Part shown: piece by piece, positions 33,784 to 42,041 of the stretch
Layout of the letters: each line of letters starts with the position of its first letter
Position numbering within the stretch: position 1 is the stretch's first letter
Notes under the pieces: generated by a model
Databases searched by the model: none
Told to the model about the DNA's origin: nothing
The model's input: the letters and a program-made list of their open reading frames with translations, nothing else
From: Nocardioides renjunii
GTDB taxonomy: Bacteria > Actinomycetota > Actinomycetes > Propionibacteriales > Nocardioidaceae
Assembly: GCF_034661175.1 (NCBI RefSeq)
Contig: NZ_CP141058.1
Location: 3,162,001 to 3,226,000, forward strand
Length of the DNA: 64,000 nt
Direction: 5' to 3'
Made by a program: the position numbers and the translations under genes

Positions 33784-34254
33784 ATGTCCGACCGTCTCGC
33801 CCCCGGCGACCCCGCCCCCGACTTCACCCTCACCAGCGACACCGAGGAGCAGGTGAGCCTCGCGGACCTGCGCGGCAAGAAGGTGATCGTCTACTTCTAC
33901 CCGGCGGCCATGACGCCCGGCTGCACGACGCAGGCCTGCGACTTCACCGAGTCCCTCGACTCGCTGCGCGGGGCCGGCTACGAGGTCCTCGGGGTGTCCA
34001 AGGACAAGCCGGCCAAGCTGGCGACGTTCCGCGAGCGCGACGCCCTGACCCTCACCCTGCTGTCCGACGAGGACCTGGCGGTGCACCGCGCGTACGGCGC
34101 GCACGGCACCAAGAAGCTCTACGGCAAGGAGGTCCAGGGTGTGCTCCGCTCGACCTTCGTGGTCGACGAGGACGGCAAGGTCGAGCTCGCGCAGTACAAC
34201 GTCAAGGCCACCGGCCACGTGGCCAAGCTGCGCCGGGACCTCGGGCTGGACTGA
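33784..34254 (+). CDS. bcp: Thioredoxin-dependent peroxiredoxin (Bcp/PrxQ)
   Basis: 156 residues. The peroxidatic Cys is in TPGCTTQACDF (about residue 46), with the resolving Cys five residues later, as in PrxQ/Bcp. LAPGDPAPDFTLTSD and STFVVDEDGKV are family landmarks. It reduces H2O2 and organic peroxides with thioredoxin. The GGAG upstream of the ATG is a normal ribosome binding site. The Nur-type operator upstream suggests co-control with nickel supply, parallel to Nur control of superoxide dismutases in Streptomyces. Confidence 0.92.
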   Translation: MSDRLAPGDPAPDFTLTSDTEEQVSLADLRGKKVIVYFYPAAMTPGCTTQACDFTESLDSLRGAGYEVLGVSKDKPAKLATFRERDALTLTLLSDEDLAVHRAYGAHGTKKLYGKEVQGVLRSTFVVDEDGKVELAQYNVKATGHVAKLRRDLGLD

Positions 34255-34267
34255 GGCCCCGCGCCGT

Positions 34268-34328
34268 ACACGTGTCCGAGATGTCGCCTCGCCGCGACCG
34301 GCGGCGGGGCAGCATCTCGGACACGTGT
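34268..34328 (+). terminator. Long palindrome downstream of bcp
   Basis: ACACGTGTCCGAGATG (34268-34283) is exactly complementary to 34313-34328; the middle can also pair (GCCTCGCCGC with GCGGCGGGGC, one G-U). It lies 14 bp after the bcp stop and 15 bp before the next tRNA, so it probably terminates bcp. Confidence 0.7.
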
Positions 34329-34342
34329 GAGGATGTGGCCGC

Positions 34343-34416
34343 GCGCTCGTAGCCCAATTGGCAGAGGCACCAGGTTTAGGTCCTGGCCAGTGAGAGTTCG
34401 AGTCTCTCCGAGCGCA
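34343..34416 (+). tRNA. tRNA with Leu anticodon UAG and a short variable loop
   Basis: 74 nt: acceptor GCGCTCG/CGAGCGC, D arm with three good pairs and G18G19, anticodon stem CCAGG/CCTGG with loop TTTAGGT (anticodon TAG, reading CUA), T stem GAGAG/CTCTC with loop TTCGAGT, discriminator A. The variable loop is only five nt (CCAGT); bacterial tRNA-Leu normally has a long variable arm. All stems are intact, so it does not look like a pseudogene. CCA is not encoded. Confidence 0.8.
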
Positions 34417-34469
34417 CGCGGACGTCGCGGACTTCGCCCGACCTCCCGCGGTGTGACCCCGCTCACCAC

Positions 34470-34475
34470 TAGGGT
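34470..34475 (+). promoter_or_regulatory. -10 box TAGGGT, leaderless BASS-family gene
   Basis: TAGGGT ends 6 nt before the ATG at 34482, with no Shine-Dalgarno sequence between. Confidence 0.5.
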
Positions 34476-34481
34476 CCGCGC

Positions 34482-35357
34482 ATGGACTCCGCGCTGACCA
34501 CCGTCGGACTGCCCCTCGCGCTGGCGATCATCATGTTCGGCCTCGGCCTCGACCTGACGGTCGCCGACTTCCGGCGGGTCGGCCGGGCGCCCCGCGCCGT
34601 CGCGGTGGCGCTGGCGTGCCAGATCGTCCTGCTGCCGGCGATCTGCTTCGGGCTGGTGGTGCTCTTCGACCTGCCGGCCCTGCTCGGCATCGGCATGCTG
34701 CTGCTCGCCGCCTCACCCGGCGGCACCACGGCCAACCTCTTCAGCCACCTGTTCCGCGGCGACGTCGCGCTCAACATCACGCTCACCGCGATCAACACGG
34801 TGGTCGCCGTCGTCACGCTGCCGCTAATCACCGGCCTGGCCATCGCGTGGTACGACCGCCAGGACGACGTCACGATGCCGCTGGTCGAGATCGTCAAGGT
34901 GTTCGCGCTGATCCTGCTGCCCGTCGGCATCGGCATGGTGGTCAACAACCGCGCCCCGGGCTTCGCGCGGCGCATGGACAAGCCGGTGCGGATCGGCTCG
35001 GCGGTGATCCTGGCGATCCTGGTCCTGGGCATCCTGGTCGACCAGCTCGAGAACGTCGGCGACTACCTCGCCGACGTCGGGCTGATCACCGCGCTGTTCT
35101 GCGCGATCAGCCTGGTCGTGGGCTACGTCGTCCCCAAGGCGTTCGGGGTCACCGGGCCGCAGGCGATCGCCTCGTCGATGGAGGTCGGCGTGCACAACGC
35201 GACGCTCGCCATCTTCGTCGCCGTCGAGGTGCTCGACGAGGTCGAGATCTCGGTGCCGGCGGCGGTCTACTCGATCGTCATGTTCGTGTTCGCCGCCCTG
35301 TGGGGCACGTGGGTGTCGCGCCGGGTGTCGTCCCGCGAGGACGTCTCAGTCGCCTGA
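34482..35357 (+). CDS. Bile acid:sodium symporter family (BASS) transporter
   Basis: 291 residues with about nine or ten helices. MFGLGLDLTVADFR, SPGGTTANLFSHL and the crossover region SSMEVGVHNATLA are the signatures of the SBF/BASS family, with the Glu and an Asn/His in place of the Gln near the Na+ sites. Bacterial members carry organic anions such as pantoate or pyruvate-like acids. It overlaps rdgB tail to tail by 12 bp. Confidence 0.88.
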   Translation: MDSALTTVGLPLALAIIMFGLGLDLTVADFRRVGRAPRAVAVALACQIVLLPAICFGLVVLFDLPALLGIGMLLLAASPGGTTANLFSHLFRGDVALNITLTAINTVVAVVTLPLITGLAIAWYDRQDDVTMPLVEIVKVFALILLPVGIGMVVNNRAPGFARRMDKPVRIGSAVILAILVLGILVDQLENVGDYLADVGLITALFCAISLVVGYVVPKAFGVTGPQAIASSMEVGVHNATLAIFVAVEVLDEVEISVPAAVYSIVMFVFAALWGTWVSRRVSSREDVSVA

Positions 35358-35960
35358 GAGGTCCGCGGCGACGTGGGTCACCAGCTCGCGCAGCGCCCGC
35401 CCCCGGTGGGAGATGCGGTCCTTCTCGGCCGGGTCGAGCTCGGCGGAGGTGAGGCCCTCCGCATCGTGCTCGACGGCGACGAAGAGGACGTCGTAGCCGA
35501 ACCCGCCGCTCCCCCTGGGCTCGCGGATGATGCGGCCGTCCATGCGTCCCTCGACCACCCGCTCGCGCCCGTCGGGCATCACCCACGCGACGGCGCAGGC
35601 GAAGTGCGCGCCCCGGCGCTCGTCAGGGACGTCGTGGAGCTGGTCGAGCAGGAGCTGGTTGTTGCGCGCGTCGCTCTTGGGCGGGCCGGACCAGCGCGCG
35701 GACAGCACGCCGGGCATCCCGTTGAGCGCATCGACGCACAGGCCGCTGTCGTCCGCGACCGACGGCATCCCGGTGGCCGCGACCCCCGCGCGGGCCTTCA
35801 GCAGCGCGTTGCCGGCGAAGGTGGGCTGGTCCTCGACGGGCTCGACGTAGCCCTCGACGTCGGCGATGCCGAGGACCTCGACGTCCGGCACCGCCTCGGC
35901 CAGGATGCGCTGCATCTCGAGGATCTTCTTGCCGTTGGCCGAGGCGAGGAACACCTTCAT
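35346..35960 (-). CDS. rdgB: XTP/dITP pyrophosphatase (RdgB/HAM1)
   Basis: 204 residues. It begins [18 protein letters not shown], equivalent to the (T/S)xNxxK nucleotide-binding start, and keeps [11 protein letters not shown] and the closing [10 protein letters not shown]. It cleans the nucleotide pool of deaminated purines. Its ATG overlaps the rph stop codon, and both follow murI and the metallohydrolase on the same strand, the gene order of mycobacteria (Rv1338-Rv1341). Confidence 0.93.
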   Translation of the reverse strand: MKVFLASANGKKILEMQRILAEAVPDVEVLGIADVEGYVEPVEDQPTFAGNALLKARAGVAATGMPSVADDSGLCVDALNGMPGVLSARWSGPPKSDARNNQLLLDQLHDVPDERRGAHFACAVAWVMPDGRERVVEGRMDGRIIREPRGSGGFGYDVLFVAVEHDAEGLTSAELDPAEKDRISHRGRALRELVTHVAADLSGD

Positions 35961-36688
35961 CGCGCCAGCGCCTCCTGCTGGAGGCGCGTGAGGTCGGCGC
36001 AGCCCTTCTCGGCCAGGCCCAGCAGGGCGTCGAGTTCGGCGCGGTCGAAGGCCGCGCCCTCGGCGGTGCCCTGCACCTCGACGAACTTGCCGTCGCCGGT
36101 CATCACGACGTTCATGTCGGTCTCGGCGCGGACGTCCTCGACGTAGGGCAGGTCGAGCCGCGGCGCCCCGTCGATGATGCCGACGCTCACCGCCGCCACC
36201 GAGCCGGTGAGCGGCTCGCCGGCCAGCGCGCCGCTGGCCCGCAGGTGGGCGACGGCGTCGGCCAGCGCGACGTAGGCCCCGGTGATGGCCGCCGTGCGGG
36301 TGCCGCCGTCGGCCTGCAGCACGTCGCAGTCCAGGACGATGGTGTTCTCGCCGAGGGCCTGGTAGTCGATGACCGCGCGCAGCGAGCGGCCGATGAGGCG
36401 GGAGATCTCGTGGGTGCGGCCGCCGATGCGGCCCTTGACCGACTCGCGGTCGGACCGGGTGTTGGTCGCGGCGGGGAGCATGGCGTACTCGGCGGTGACC
36501 CAGCCGAGGCCCGAGCCCTTGCGCCAGCGCGGGACGCCCTCGGACGCCGAGGCGGCACAGAGCACCCGGGTGCCGCCGAACTCGACGAGCACGGACCCGG
36601 CGGCGTGGTCGAGCCAGCCGCGGGTGAAGGTGATCGGGCGGAGCTCGTCGTCGGCCCGGCCGTCGGCGCGAGGAGTGGAGTCAGTCAT
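35957..36688 (-). CDS. rph: Ribonuclease PH
   Basis: 243 residues, a phosphorolytic exoribonuclease that trims tRNA 3' ends. [18 protein letters not shown], the arginine-rich phosphate site [18 protein letters not shown] and the [20 protein letters not shown] block with catalytic acids are all present. On the minus strand TAGGGT (36700-36695) ends 6 nt before the ATG, so it is probably leaderless. Head of an rph-rdgB operon. Confidence 0.94.
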   Translation of the reverse strand: MTDSTPRADGRADDELRPITFTRGWLDHAAGSVLVEFGGTRVLCAASASEGVPRWRKGSGLGWVTAEYAMLPAATNTRSDRESVKGRIGGRTHEISRLIGRSLRAVIDYQALGENTIVLDCDVLQADGGTRTAAITGAYVALADAVAHLRASGALAGEPLTGSVAAVSVGIIDGAPRLDLPYVEDVRAETDMNVVMTGDGKFVEVQGTAEGAAFDRAELDALLGLAEKGCADLTRLQQEALAR

Positions 36689-36694
36689 GGCTCG

Positions 36695-36700
36695 ACCCTA
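36695..36700 (-). promoter_or_regulatory. -10 box TAGGGT, leaderless rph
   Basis: Minus-strand TAGGGT six nt ahead of the rph ATG at 36688. Confidence 0.5.
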
Positions 36701-36755
36701 GAGCCCACCACCGACGCGGCCCGTCGTGGGAGTTGACGTGGGAGATCACATGGCA

Positions 36756-36797
36756 GAGCCGGGTCCGGTCACCCCCGTGTGTTACCGGACCCGGCTC
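36756..36797. repeat. Perfect 14-bp palindrome in a divergent intergenic region
   Basis: GAGCCGGGTCCGGT (36756-36769) and its complement (36784-36797) with a 14-nt loop. It lies between the divergent starts of rph and the kinase gene, where no terminator is expected. Confidence 0.65.
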
Positions 36798-36951
36798 GAA
36801 GGCCCCTCCCCAGCGGGACCGAGCTGGTGCGCGGCCCCACGCCGCGCAGCTCCCTCCGCGCGGTGGAGGCTCCAGCCTGCGCGGCGACCGCCTCGCCGCG
36901 CATCGGCCCACCGGCCATGTCGGGTGCGACCAAAGTAGGAAAAGTGGTCGT

Positions 36952-36957
36952 TACGCT
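36952..36957 (+). promoter_or_regulatory. -10 box TACGCT of the kinase gene
   Basis: TACGCT ends 7 nt before the GTG at 36965, consistent with a leaderless start at that codon. Confidence 0.4.
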
Positions 36958-36964
36958 GAGCGCC

Positions 36965-38128
36965 GTGACGACCCGCCCCGCCGACTCCGAGACCCAGCCG
37001 GAGCTGACGTGGGCGGCGAACGCGTGGCGCTACGCGCTGTGCCTCGTCTTCTCCGTGGCGGTGTGGCAGACGGTCGCGGCGGCCGAGTGGCGCGACAGCC
37101 GGCCGACGTTCTTCCTCGAGGTCGTCCTGGGCGTCGCCGCCTTCGTGCTGGTCCACTTCCGCCGCCGAGCCCCCGTCCAGGTCGCGCTCGCGGTCGCGGC
37201 GATGAGCGCGCTGTCCGGCCTCGCGGCCGGTCCGGCGACGCTCGCGGCAGTCTCGGTCGCCACCCGCCGCGAGCCCCGCGAGGTCGTGCTGGTCGGCGTC
37301 GTGAACTTCCTCGCCGCGCAGACGTGGACCAGCCTCGCGCCCATCGAGGACAACGACTACCTGGTGACCACCCTGGTCAACCTCACCGTCAACGCCGGGA
37401 TGATGGGCTGGGGCCTCTACATCGGCTCGCGCCGCGAGCTCCTGTGGAGCCTGCGCAGCCGGGCCGAGCGCGCCGAGACCGAGCAGGAGCTCCGGCTGGC
37501 GCAGGCACGCTCCACGGAACGGGCCAGGATCGCCCGCGAGATGCACGACGTGCTGGCCCACCGGATCACCCAGGTGTCCATGCAGGCGGGAGCACTGGCG
37601 TTCCGCGACGACCTCGACCGCGAGCGGCTCCGCGAGGGGCTGGGCCAGATCCAGGCCCAGGCCAACGACGCGCTCCACGAGCTGCGCGACGTGCTCGGGG
37701 TGCTGCGCGAGGACGACCCCGGCCCGGCCACCGCGCGCCCGCAGCCGACGTACGACGACATCGTGGCGCTGGTCGCCGAGGCCCGCACGCTCGGCCTCGA
37801 GGTCGACTGGTCCGACGACGTGGACGCCACCGTCCCGGTCCCGCCCGCCACCGGTCGCACCCTCTATCGGATCGTGCAGGAGGGCATCACCAACGTGCGC
37901 AAGCACGCCCCCGGCTCGGAGGTGGAGATCCGCTCGACCGGCGACCCGCGAGCCGGCATCACGGTGGTGCTCGCCAACCCGATGGGCGACCGGGGAACCG
38001 GTGCCCCGGGCGCCGGTCTCGGGCTCGTCGGGCTGCGCGAGCGCGCCGAGCTGCGCGGTGGCCGGCTCGACCAGCGCACCGACGGGTCACGGTTCGTTCT
38101 GGAGGCATGGCTACCGTGGAGCGCGTGA
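36965..38128 (+). CDS. Sensor histidine kinase (HisKA_3 type)
   Basis: 387 residues. Four to five helices (about 22-150) form a membrane sensor without a large external domain. The dimerisation/phosphoacceptor region has His in REMHDVLAHRITQVS, the N box is QEGITNVRKHAPG and the G box GLGLVGLRERAELRGG. The long open frame starts 62 codons earlier, but the GTG at 36965 has a -10 box at leaderless distance and begins shortly before the first helix. The regulator gene overlaps its end by 22 bp. The pair sits as an insert between rph and the metallohydrolase gene. Confidence 0.87.
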   Translation: MTTRPADSETQPELTWAANAWRYALCLVFSVAVWQTVAAAEWRDSRPTFFLEVVLGVAAFVLVHFRRRAPVQVALAVAAMSALSGLAAGPATLAAVSVATRREPREVVLVGVVNFLAAQTWTSLAPIEDNDYLVTTLVNLTVNAGMMGWGLYIGSRRELLWSLRSRAERAETEQELRLAQARSTERARIAREMHDVLAHRITQVSMQAGALAFRDDLDRERLREGLGQIQAQANDALHELRDVLGVLREDDPGPATARPQPTYDDIVALVAEARTLGLEVDWSDDVDATVPVPPATGRTLYRIVQEGITNVRKHAPGSEVEIRSTGDPRAGITVVLANPMGDRGTGAPGAGLGLVGLRERAELRGGRLDQRTDGSRFVLEAWLPWSA

Positions 38129-38775
38129 TCCGGGTCCTCATCGTCGACGACGACCCGCTGGTCCGGTCGGCGCTGTCGCTGATGCTCGGCGGCCAGTCCG
38201 ACCTCGAGGTCGTCGGCGAGGCACCCAACGGCGAGGAGGGCCTCGCGCTGGTCGACGAGCTCGCCCCGCACGTGGTCCTGATGGACATCCGGATGCCGGT
38301 GATGGACGGCCTCGAGGCCACCCAGGTCCTGCACCGGCGGCCGTCCCCGCCCTCGGTCGTCGTGCTGACCACCTTCGACGCCGACGACCACGTCCTGCGC
38401 GCGGTCGCCTCGGGCGCCGACGGGTTCCTGCTCAAGGACACCCCGCCGGGCGACATCGTGGCCGCGATCCGCACCGTCGCCGCGGGCGACGCGATGCTGT
38501 CGCCGTCGGCCACCCGCAGCCTGGTCTCGCGGCTGCGCAGCACCACCTCGTCGGACCGGGTCGCCACCGCCTCCGACCGGCTGACCGCCCTCACCGAGCG
38601 GGAGCTCGAGGTGGCGGTCTGCGTCGGCCGCGGCCTCAGCAACTCCCAGATCGCGTCCGAGCTCTACCTGTCGATCCCGACGGTGAAGTCACACGTGTCG
38701 CGGCTGCTGACCAAGCTCGGCAGCACCAACCGGGTGCAGGTCGCGATGGTCGTGCACGACGCGGGCCTGGTCTGA
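38107..38775 (+). CDS. NarL/LuxR-family response regulator
   Basis: 222 residues: receiver with RVLIVDDDPLVRSAL, phosphoacceptor in VVLMDIRMPVMDG, VVVLTTFDADD and GFLLKDTPP; LuxR-type HTH from LTERELEVAVCVGRGLSNSQ. The ATG at 38107 lies within the kinase gene (22 bp overlap), implying coupled translation and partnership. The targets are unknown; no transporter genes are directly adjacent. Confidence 0.9.
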   Translation: MATVERVIRVLIVDDDPLVRSALSLMLGGQSDLEVVGEAPNGEEGLALVDELAPHVVLMDIRMPVMDGLEATQVLHRRPSPPSVVVLTTFDADDHVLRAVASGADGFLLKDTPPGDIVAAIRTVAAGDAMLSPSATRSLVSRLRSTTSSDRVATASDRLTALTERELEVAVCVGRGLSNSQIASELYLSIPTVKSHVSRLLTKLGSTNRVQVAMVVHDAGLV

Positions 38776-38795
38776 GCGACCGGCCGCTCGCTCAG
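38772..38795. terminator. Hairpin enclosing both convergent stop codons
   Basis: CTGAGCGA (38772-38779) pairs with TCGCTCAG (38788-38795). The TGA of the regulator and the reverse-strand TGA of the metallohydrolase are both inside the stem. Confidence 0.6.
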
Positions 38796-39583
38796 ACGTC
38801 GTACGTCGCCCCGGCGCGCGCCACGTCGAGCGGGCCGGCCCACTCGGTGCGGGCCTCCGCCTCGGCGTCAGCGCGGTCGTGCCACGGCGGGACGTGGGTC
38901 AGCACGAGCCGCTCGACACCGGCCTTCGACGCCGTGCGGCCGCAGTCGGCGCCGGTCATGTGGAGGTCCGGCGGGTTGTCCTCGGCGGTCCGGAAGGACG
39001 CCTCGGCCAGCAGGAGGTGGGCCCCGGCGGCCGCCTCGTCGAGGGCCGGGCAGGGGCCGGTGTCGCCGGAGTAGACCAGCGTGCGGCCACCGGCGGTGAC
39101 GCTCAGGGCGTAGGCCGCGACCGGGTGCACCACCCGGTGCGGCTCGACGCGGAACGGGCCGATCGTCACGGGGCCCGCGTCGTCGGCGTGCTCGCGGAAG
39201 TCGAACTCCTCGGTCATGCCGGGGTCGACCGGCAGGTCGTAGGCGCGCGCCATCCGCTCGGCGGTGCCGGCCGGCCCCCACACCGGGATCCGCGGCTGCG
39301 GGCCGGTGGGGTGGTACTTGCGCATGACGTAGTAGCCGCACAGGTCCAGGCAGTGGTCGGCGTGCAGGTGGCTGAGGAGCACCGCGTCGACCGTGAGCGG
39401 GTCGACGTGGCGGTGCAGCGCGCCGAGCGCGCCGTTGCCGAGGTCGAGCAGGATCCGCCAGGTGCGGGTCTCCCCCGCCCCCGGGCCCTCCTCCGACGTG
39501 TGCTCGGCCTCGAGCAGGTAGCAGCTGGCCGGCGAGTCCGGCCCCGGGTAGGACCCCGAGCAGCCGACGACGGTGAGCCTCAT
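38792..39583 (-). CDS. MBL-fold hydrolase, Rv1339-like (atypical class II cAMP phosphodiesterase)
   Basis: 263 residues of the metallo-beta-lactamase fold, RNase Z-like branch: [20 protein letters not shown] at the start, metal motif [20 protein letters not shown] and a late HVPPWHD. In M. tuberculosis the protein at the same place, between murI and rph, is Rv1339, reported as an atypical class II cAMP phosphodiesterase. Same context and start sequence suggest orthology, so cAMP hydrolysis is a reasonable but unproven function. Its ATG overlaps the murI stop. Confidence 0.85.
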   Translation of the reverse strand: MRLTVVGCSGSYPGPDSPASCYLLEAEHTSEEGPGAGETRTWRILLDLGNGALGALHRHVDPLTVDAVLLSHLHADHCLDLCGYYVMRKYHPTGPQPRIPVWGPAGTAERMARAYDLPVDPGMTEEFDFREHADDAGPVTIGPFRVEPHRVVHPVAAYALSVTAGGRTLVYSGDTGPCPALDEAAAGAHLLLAEASFRTAEDNPPDLHMTGADCGRTASKAGVERLVLTHVPPWHDRADAEAEARTEWAGPLDVARAGATYDV

Positions 39584-40404
39584 CGAAGGCCTCCGGCGAA
39601 CTGGCTGGCGCCGAGCAGCTCCGAGCCGAGGAAACGACGGCCGATGGTCGCGAAGTCCTCGGGGCTGCCGGTGGTGGAGAACGTGTAGGCGGGCTCGCCC
39701 CCGTCGCGCATCAGCCCGGTGCCGGCGAGCATCTTGTAGACGTCCTTGGCGCACTCCTCGGCCGAGCTGACGAGGGTGACCCCGTCCCCCATGACGTAGG
39801 AGATGACGCCGGTCAGGAGCGGGTAGTGGGTGCAGCCGAGGATGAGGGTGTCGACGCCGGCGGCGGCCATCGGGTCGAGGTAGTCGTGGGCGGCGGCGAG
39901 CAGCTCGTCGCCGCCGGTGACCCCCTGCTCCACGAAGTCGACGAAGCGCGGGCAGGCCCGGATGTGCAGGTCGAGGTGGGGCGCGGCGGCGAACGCGTCG
40001 TCGTACGCCATCGAGCTCGCGGTCGCGCGGGTGCAGATGACCCCGACCCGCTGGTTGCGCGTGGCTGCGGCGGCGCGGCGCGCGGCGGGGAGGATCACCT
40101 CGACCACGGGGACGTCGTAGCGCTCGCGGGCGTCGCGCAGCATCGCCGCGCTGGCCGAGTTGCAGGCGATGACCAGCGCCTTGACGCCCTGCTCGTAGAG
40201 GTGGTCGAGGCACTCGAGGGCATACTCGCGGACCTCCCCGATCGGCTTCTGGCCGTAGGGCTGGCGGGCCGTGTCACCGAGGTAGACCACCGACTCGTGG
40301 GGCAGCTGGTCGATCACCGAGCGGGCGACCGTGAGCCCCCCGAAGCCGGAGTCGAAGATGCCGATGGGCGCGTCGGCGGTCTTCCGCGGCGAGGGGGTCG
40401 GCAC
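39580..40404 (-). CDS. murI: Glutamate racemase
   Basis: 274 residues. It makes D-glutamate for peptidoglycan. [10 protein letters not shown] carries the first Asp, VIACNSASA the first catalytic Cys, [10 protein letters not shown] the second, and the substrate-binding GDTARQPYG is intact. Four-base overlap with the metallohydrolase gene; expected to form an operon with it. Confidence 0.95.
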   Translation of the reverse strand: MPTPSPRKTADAPIGIFDSGFGGLTVARSVIDQLPHESVVYLGDTARQPYGQKPIGEVREYALECLDHLYEQGVKALVIACNSASAAMLRDARERYDVPVVEVILPAARRAAAATRNQRVGVICTRATASSMAYDDAFAAAPHLDLHIRACPRFVDFVEQGVTGGDELLAAAHDYLDPMAAAGVDTLILGCTHYPLLTGVISYVMGDGVTLVSSAEECAKDVYKMLAGTGLMRDGGEPAYTFSTTGSPEDFATIGRRFLGSELLGASQFAGGLR

Positions 40405-40489
40405 AGGAAGCAGGCTAGGCGGTCGGGCCGCCGCGGGTCACGCCGTCGGGGGCGTCGCCCCGGTCACACCGCCGCGCCGGGTCGTTGCC

Positions 40490-40495
40490 TAGGGT
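40490..40495 (+). promoter_or_regulatory. -10 box TAGGGT, leaderless glycan-island gene
   Basis: TAGGGT ends 7 nt before the GTG at 40503, the first gene of the glycan island. Confidence 0.5.
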
Positions 40496-40502
40496 GAGGG
40501 CC

Positions 40503-41993
40503 GTGACGCGGCGCCTGGACCCCCTCGGACCGCTCCTCGCGATTCTGGCCGGCGCCCTCTTCGTGCTGCGGGGCTTCGACTCCGTGCTGACCCGGGACCT
40601 GGCCCTCTACGCCTACGCCGGCCAGCGCGTGGCCGACGGGGTGCCGCCCTACGTCGGCGTGATGAACCGCTCGGGCCCCCTCGCCCACCTCGTGCCGGGC
40701 GCCGGCGCCTGGCTGGGCGACCTGGTGGGGATGGACGACCTGCTGGCCACCCGCCTGGTCATGTTCCTCGTCTCCGTGCTGGTGGTCTGGGCGACCTACG
40801 TCCTGGGTCGGGACGTCCTTTGGTCCCGGGCCGTCGGTGCCGCTGCCGCGACGTTCGTGGCCACCATGCCGGGCTTCGTCATCTACGCCGTGGGCGGCCC
40901 GCGCGACAAGACGACGATGGTGCTGTTCCTCACGCTCGCCCTGGTCGCGATGGTCCGGGGCCGCTGGGGCTGGGCGGGGAGTTGCGTCGCGCTGGCCACG
41001 CTCACCTGGCAGCCAGCGTTCCTGCCGGGCATCGCCGCCGTCGCGGTCGCCGCCCTGCTGACGCCGGGCCACCGGCTCCGCGCCATGCTCCGGGTGGCGG
41101 TCGCGGGCGCGCTGACCACCCTCGTGTTCGTCGCCGGCTTCGCCCTCGCCGGCGCCCTGCCGGAGGCCCTCGACGGCTTCATCCGCATCCACCTCACCGC
41201 GACCTACCAGCCCGGCCTCACCGAGGAGTGGGACGAGACGTGGGAGGCCTTCCGGATCGCCTTCGGGTTCGCGACCTACCCGTTCCTCGCCGGACTGGTC
41301 CTGCTGCCGCTCGTGACCGTGCCGTCGGCGTGGCGGCTCGTCCGGCGCAGCACGCGGCTGCCTGATCGGACCGGCGACGTCGCGCTGGTGGCCGCCACCG
41401 CCGGCGAGGTGGCCGGGCTCGTGTGGAGCTACCGCACCTTCAACGGCTGGGCCGACGCGCTCGTGCTGGTCCCCTTCGCCGCCCTCGGGCTCGCCGGCGC
41501 CCTCGCCCTCGTGGCACGTGCCCTCCCCGGCCGGGTCGGCGCGGCGGTGCCCGTGGCGGCCTGCCTGGCGCTGCTCGCCGGGGGCCTCGCCTACGTGTTC
41601 GAGGACCACGAGCCGGTCCTGACCGCGCAGCGCGCGGAGGTCGACGCGGTCCTCGACGTCCTCCCCGACGCGACCATGGTCTCGATCGAGGCACCGCAGC
41701 CTCTGGTGCTGGCGCACCGGGTCAACCCCAGCCAGCACCAGATGTTCCGCCTGGGCCTGGAGACGTACGTCGGCGACACCTGGCCCGGCGGGCTGGAGGG
41801 CTACGCCGACTGGATCGCCGAGCGCAGCCCGGACATCGTCGCGGTCGGCGGCGGGGCCCGCTACGACTGGCTGATGCCCGTGCTGGACGCCGACTACGTC
41901 GAGATCGGCACGACCACCGGGTGGTACTGGTTCGTCGACCGCGACCTCGGTGCCAACACCGTGGCCGAGCTCCGGGACGCGGTCGAGGACTGA
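40503..41993 (+). CDS. GT-C type membrane glycosyltransferase
   Basis: 496 residues with about ten helices. The first external loop reads LTRDLALYAYAGQRVADGVP, the Asp-containing motif of polyprenol-phosphate-sugar-dependent GT-C enzymes (PMT/ArnT-like), followed by PYVGVMNRSGPL. The C-terminal ~120 residues (after LAYVFEDHEP) form a soluble external domain. It should use a lipid-linked sugar outside the membrane. It is the first gene of a plus-strand run with a GT2, a sulfotransferase, an aminotransferase and a methyltransferase. Confidence 0.8.
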   Translation: MTRRLDPLGPLLAILAGALFVLRGFDSVLTRDLALYAYAGQRVADGVPPYVGVMNRSGPLAHLVPGAGAWLGDLVGMDDLLATRLVMFLVSVLVVWATYVLGRDVLWSRAVGAAAATFVATMPGFVIYAVGGPRDKTTMVLFLTLALVAMVRGRWGWAGSCVALATLTWQPAFLPGIAAVAVAALLTPGHRLRAMLRVAVAGALTTLVFVAGFALAGALPEALDGFIRIHLTATYQPGLTEEWDETWEAFRIAFGFATYPFLAGLVLLPLVTVPSAWRLVRRSTRLPDRTGDVALVAATAGEVAGLVWSYRTFNGWADALVLVPFAALGLAGALALVARALPGRVGAAVPVAACLALLAGGLAYVFEDHEPVLTAQRAEVDAVLDVLPDATMVSIEAPQPLVLAHRVNPSQHQMFRLGLETYVGDTWPGGLEGYADWIAERSPDIVAVGGGARYDWLMPVLDADYVEIGTTTGWYWFVDRDLGANTVAELRDAVED

Positions 41994-42041
41994 GCCGCAG
42001 GCCCGCCTCGGGCGCCGTACGGCCTGTGACACGATCCACCC

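Noticed and set aside
36842-36964. Longer N-terminus for the kinase gene starting at 36779 or 36917
   Set aside because: The extra residues are Pro/Arg-rich, pass beside a palindrome and precede the -10 box that fits a start at 36965.
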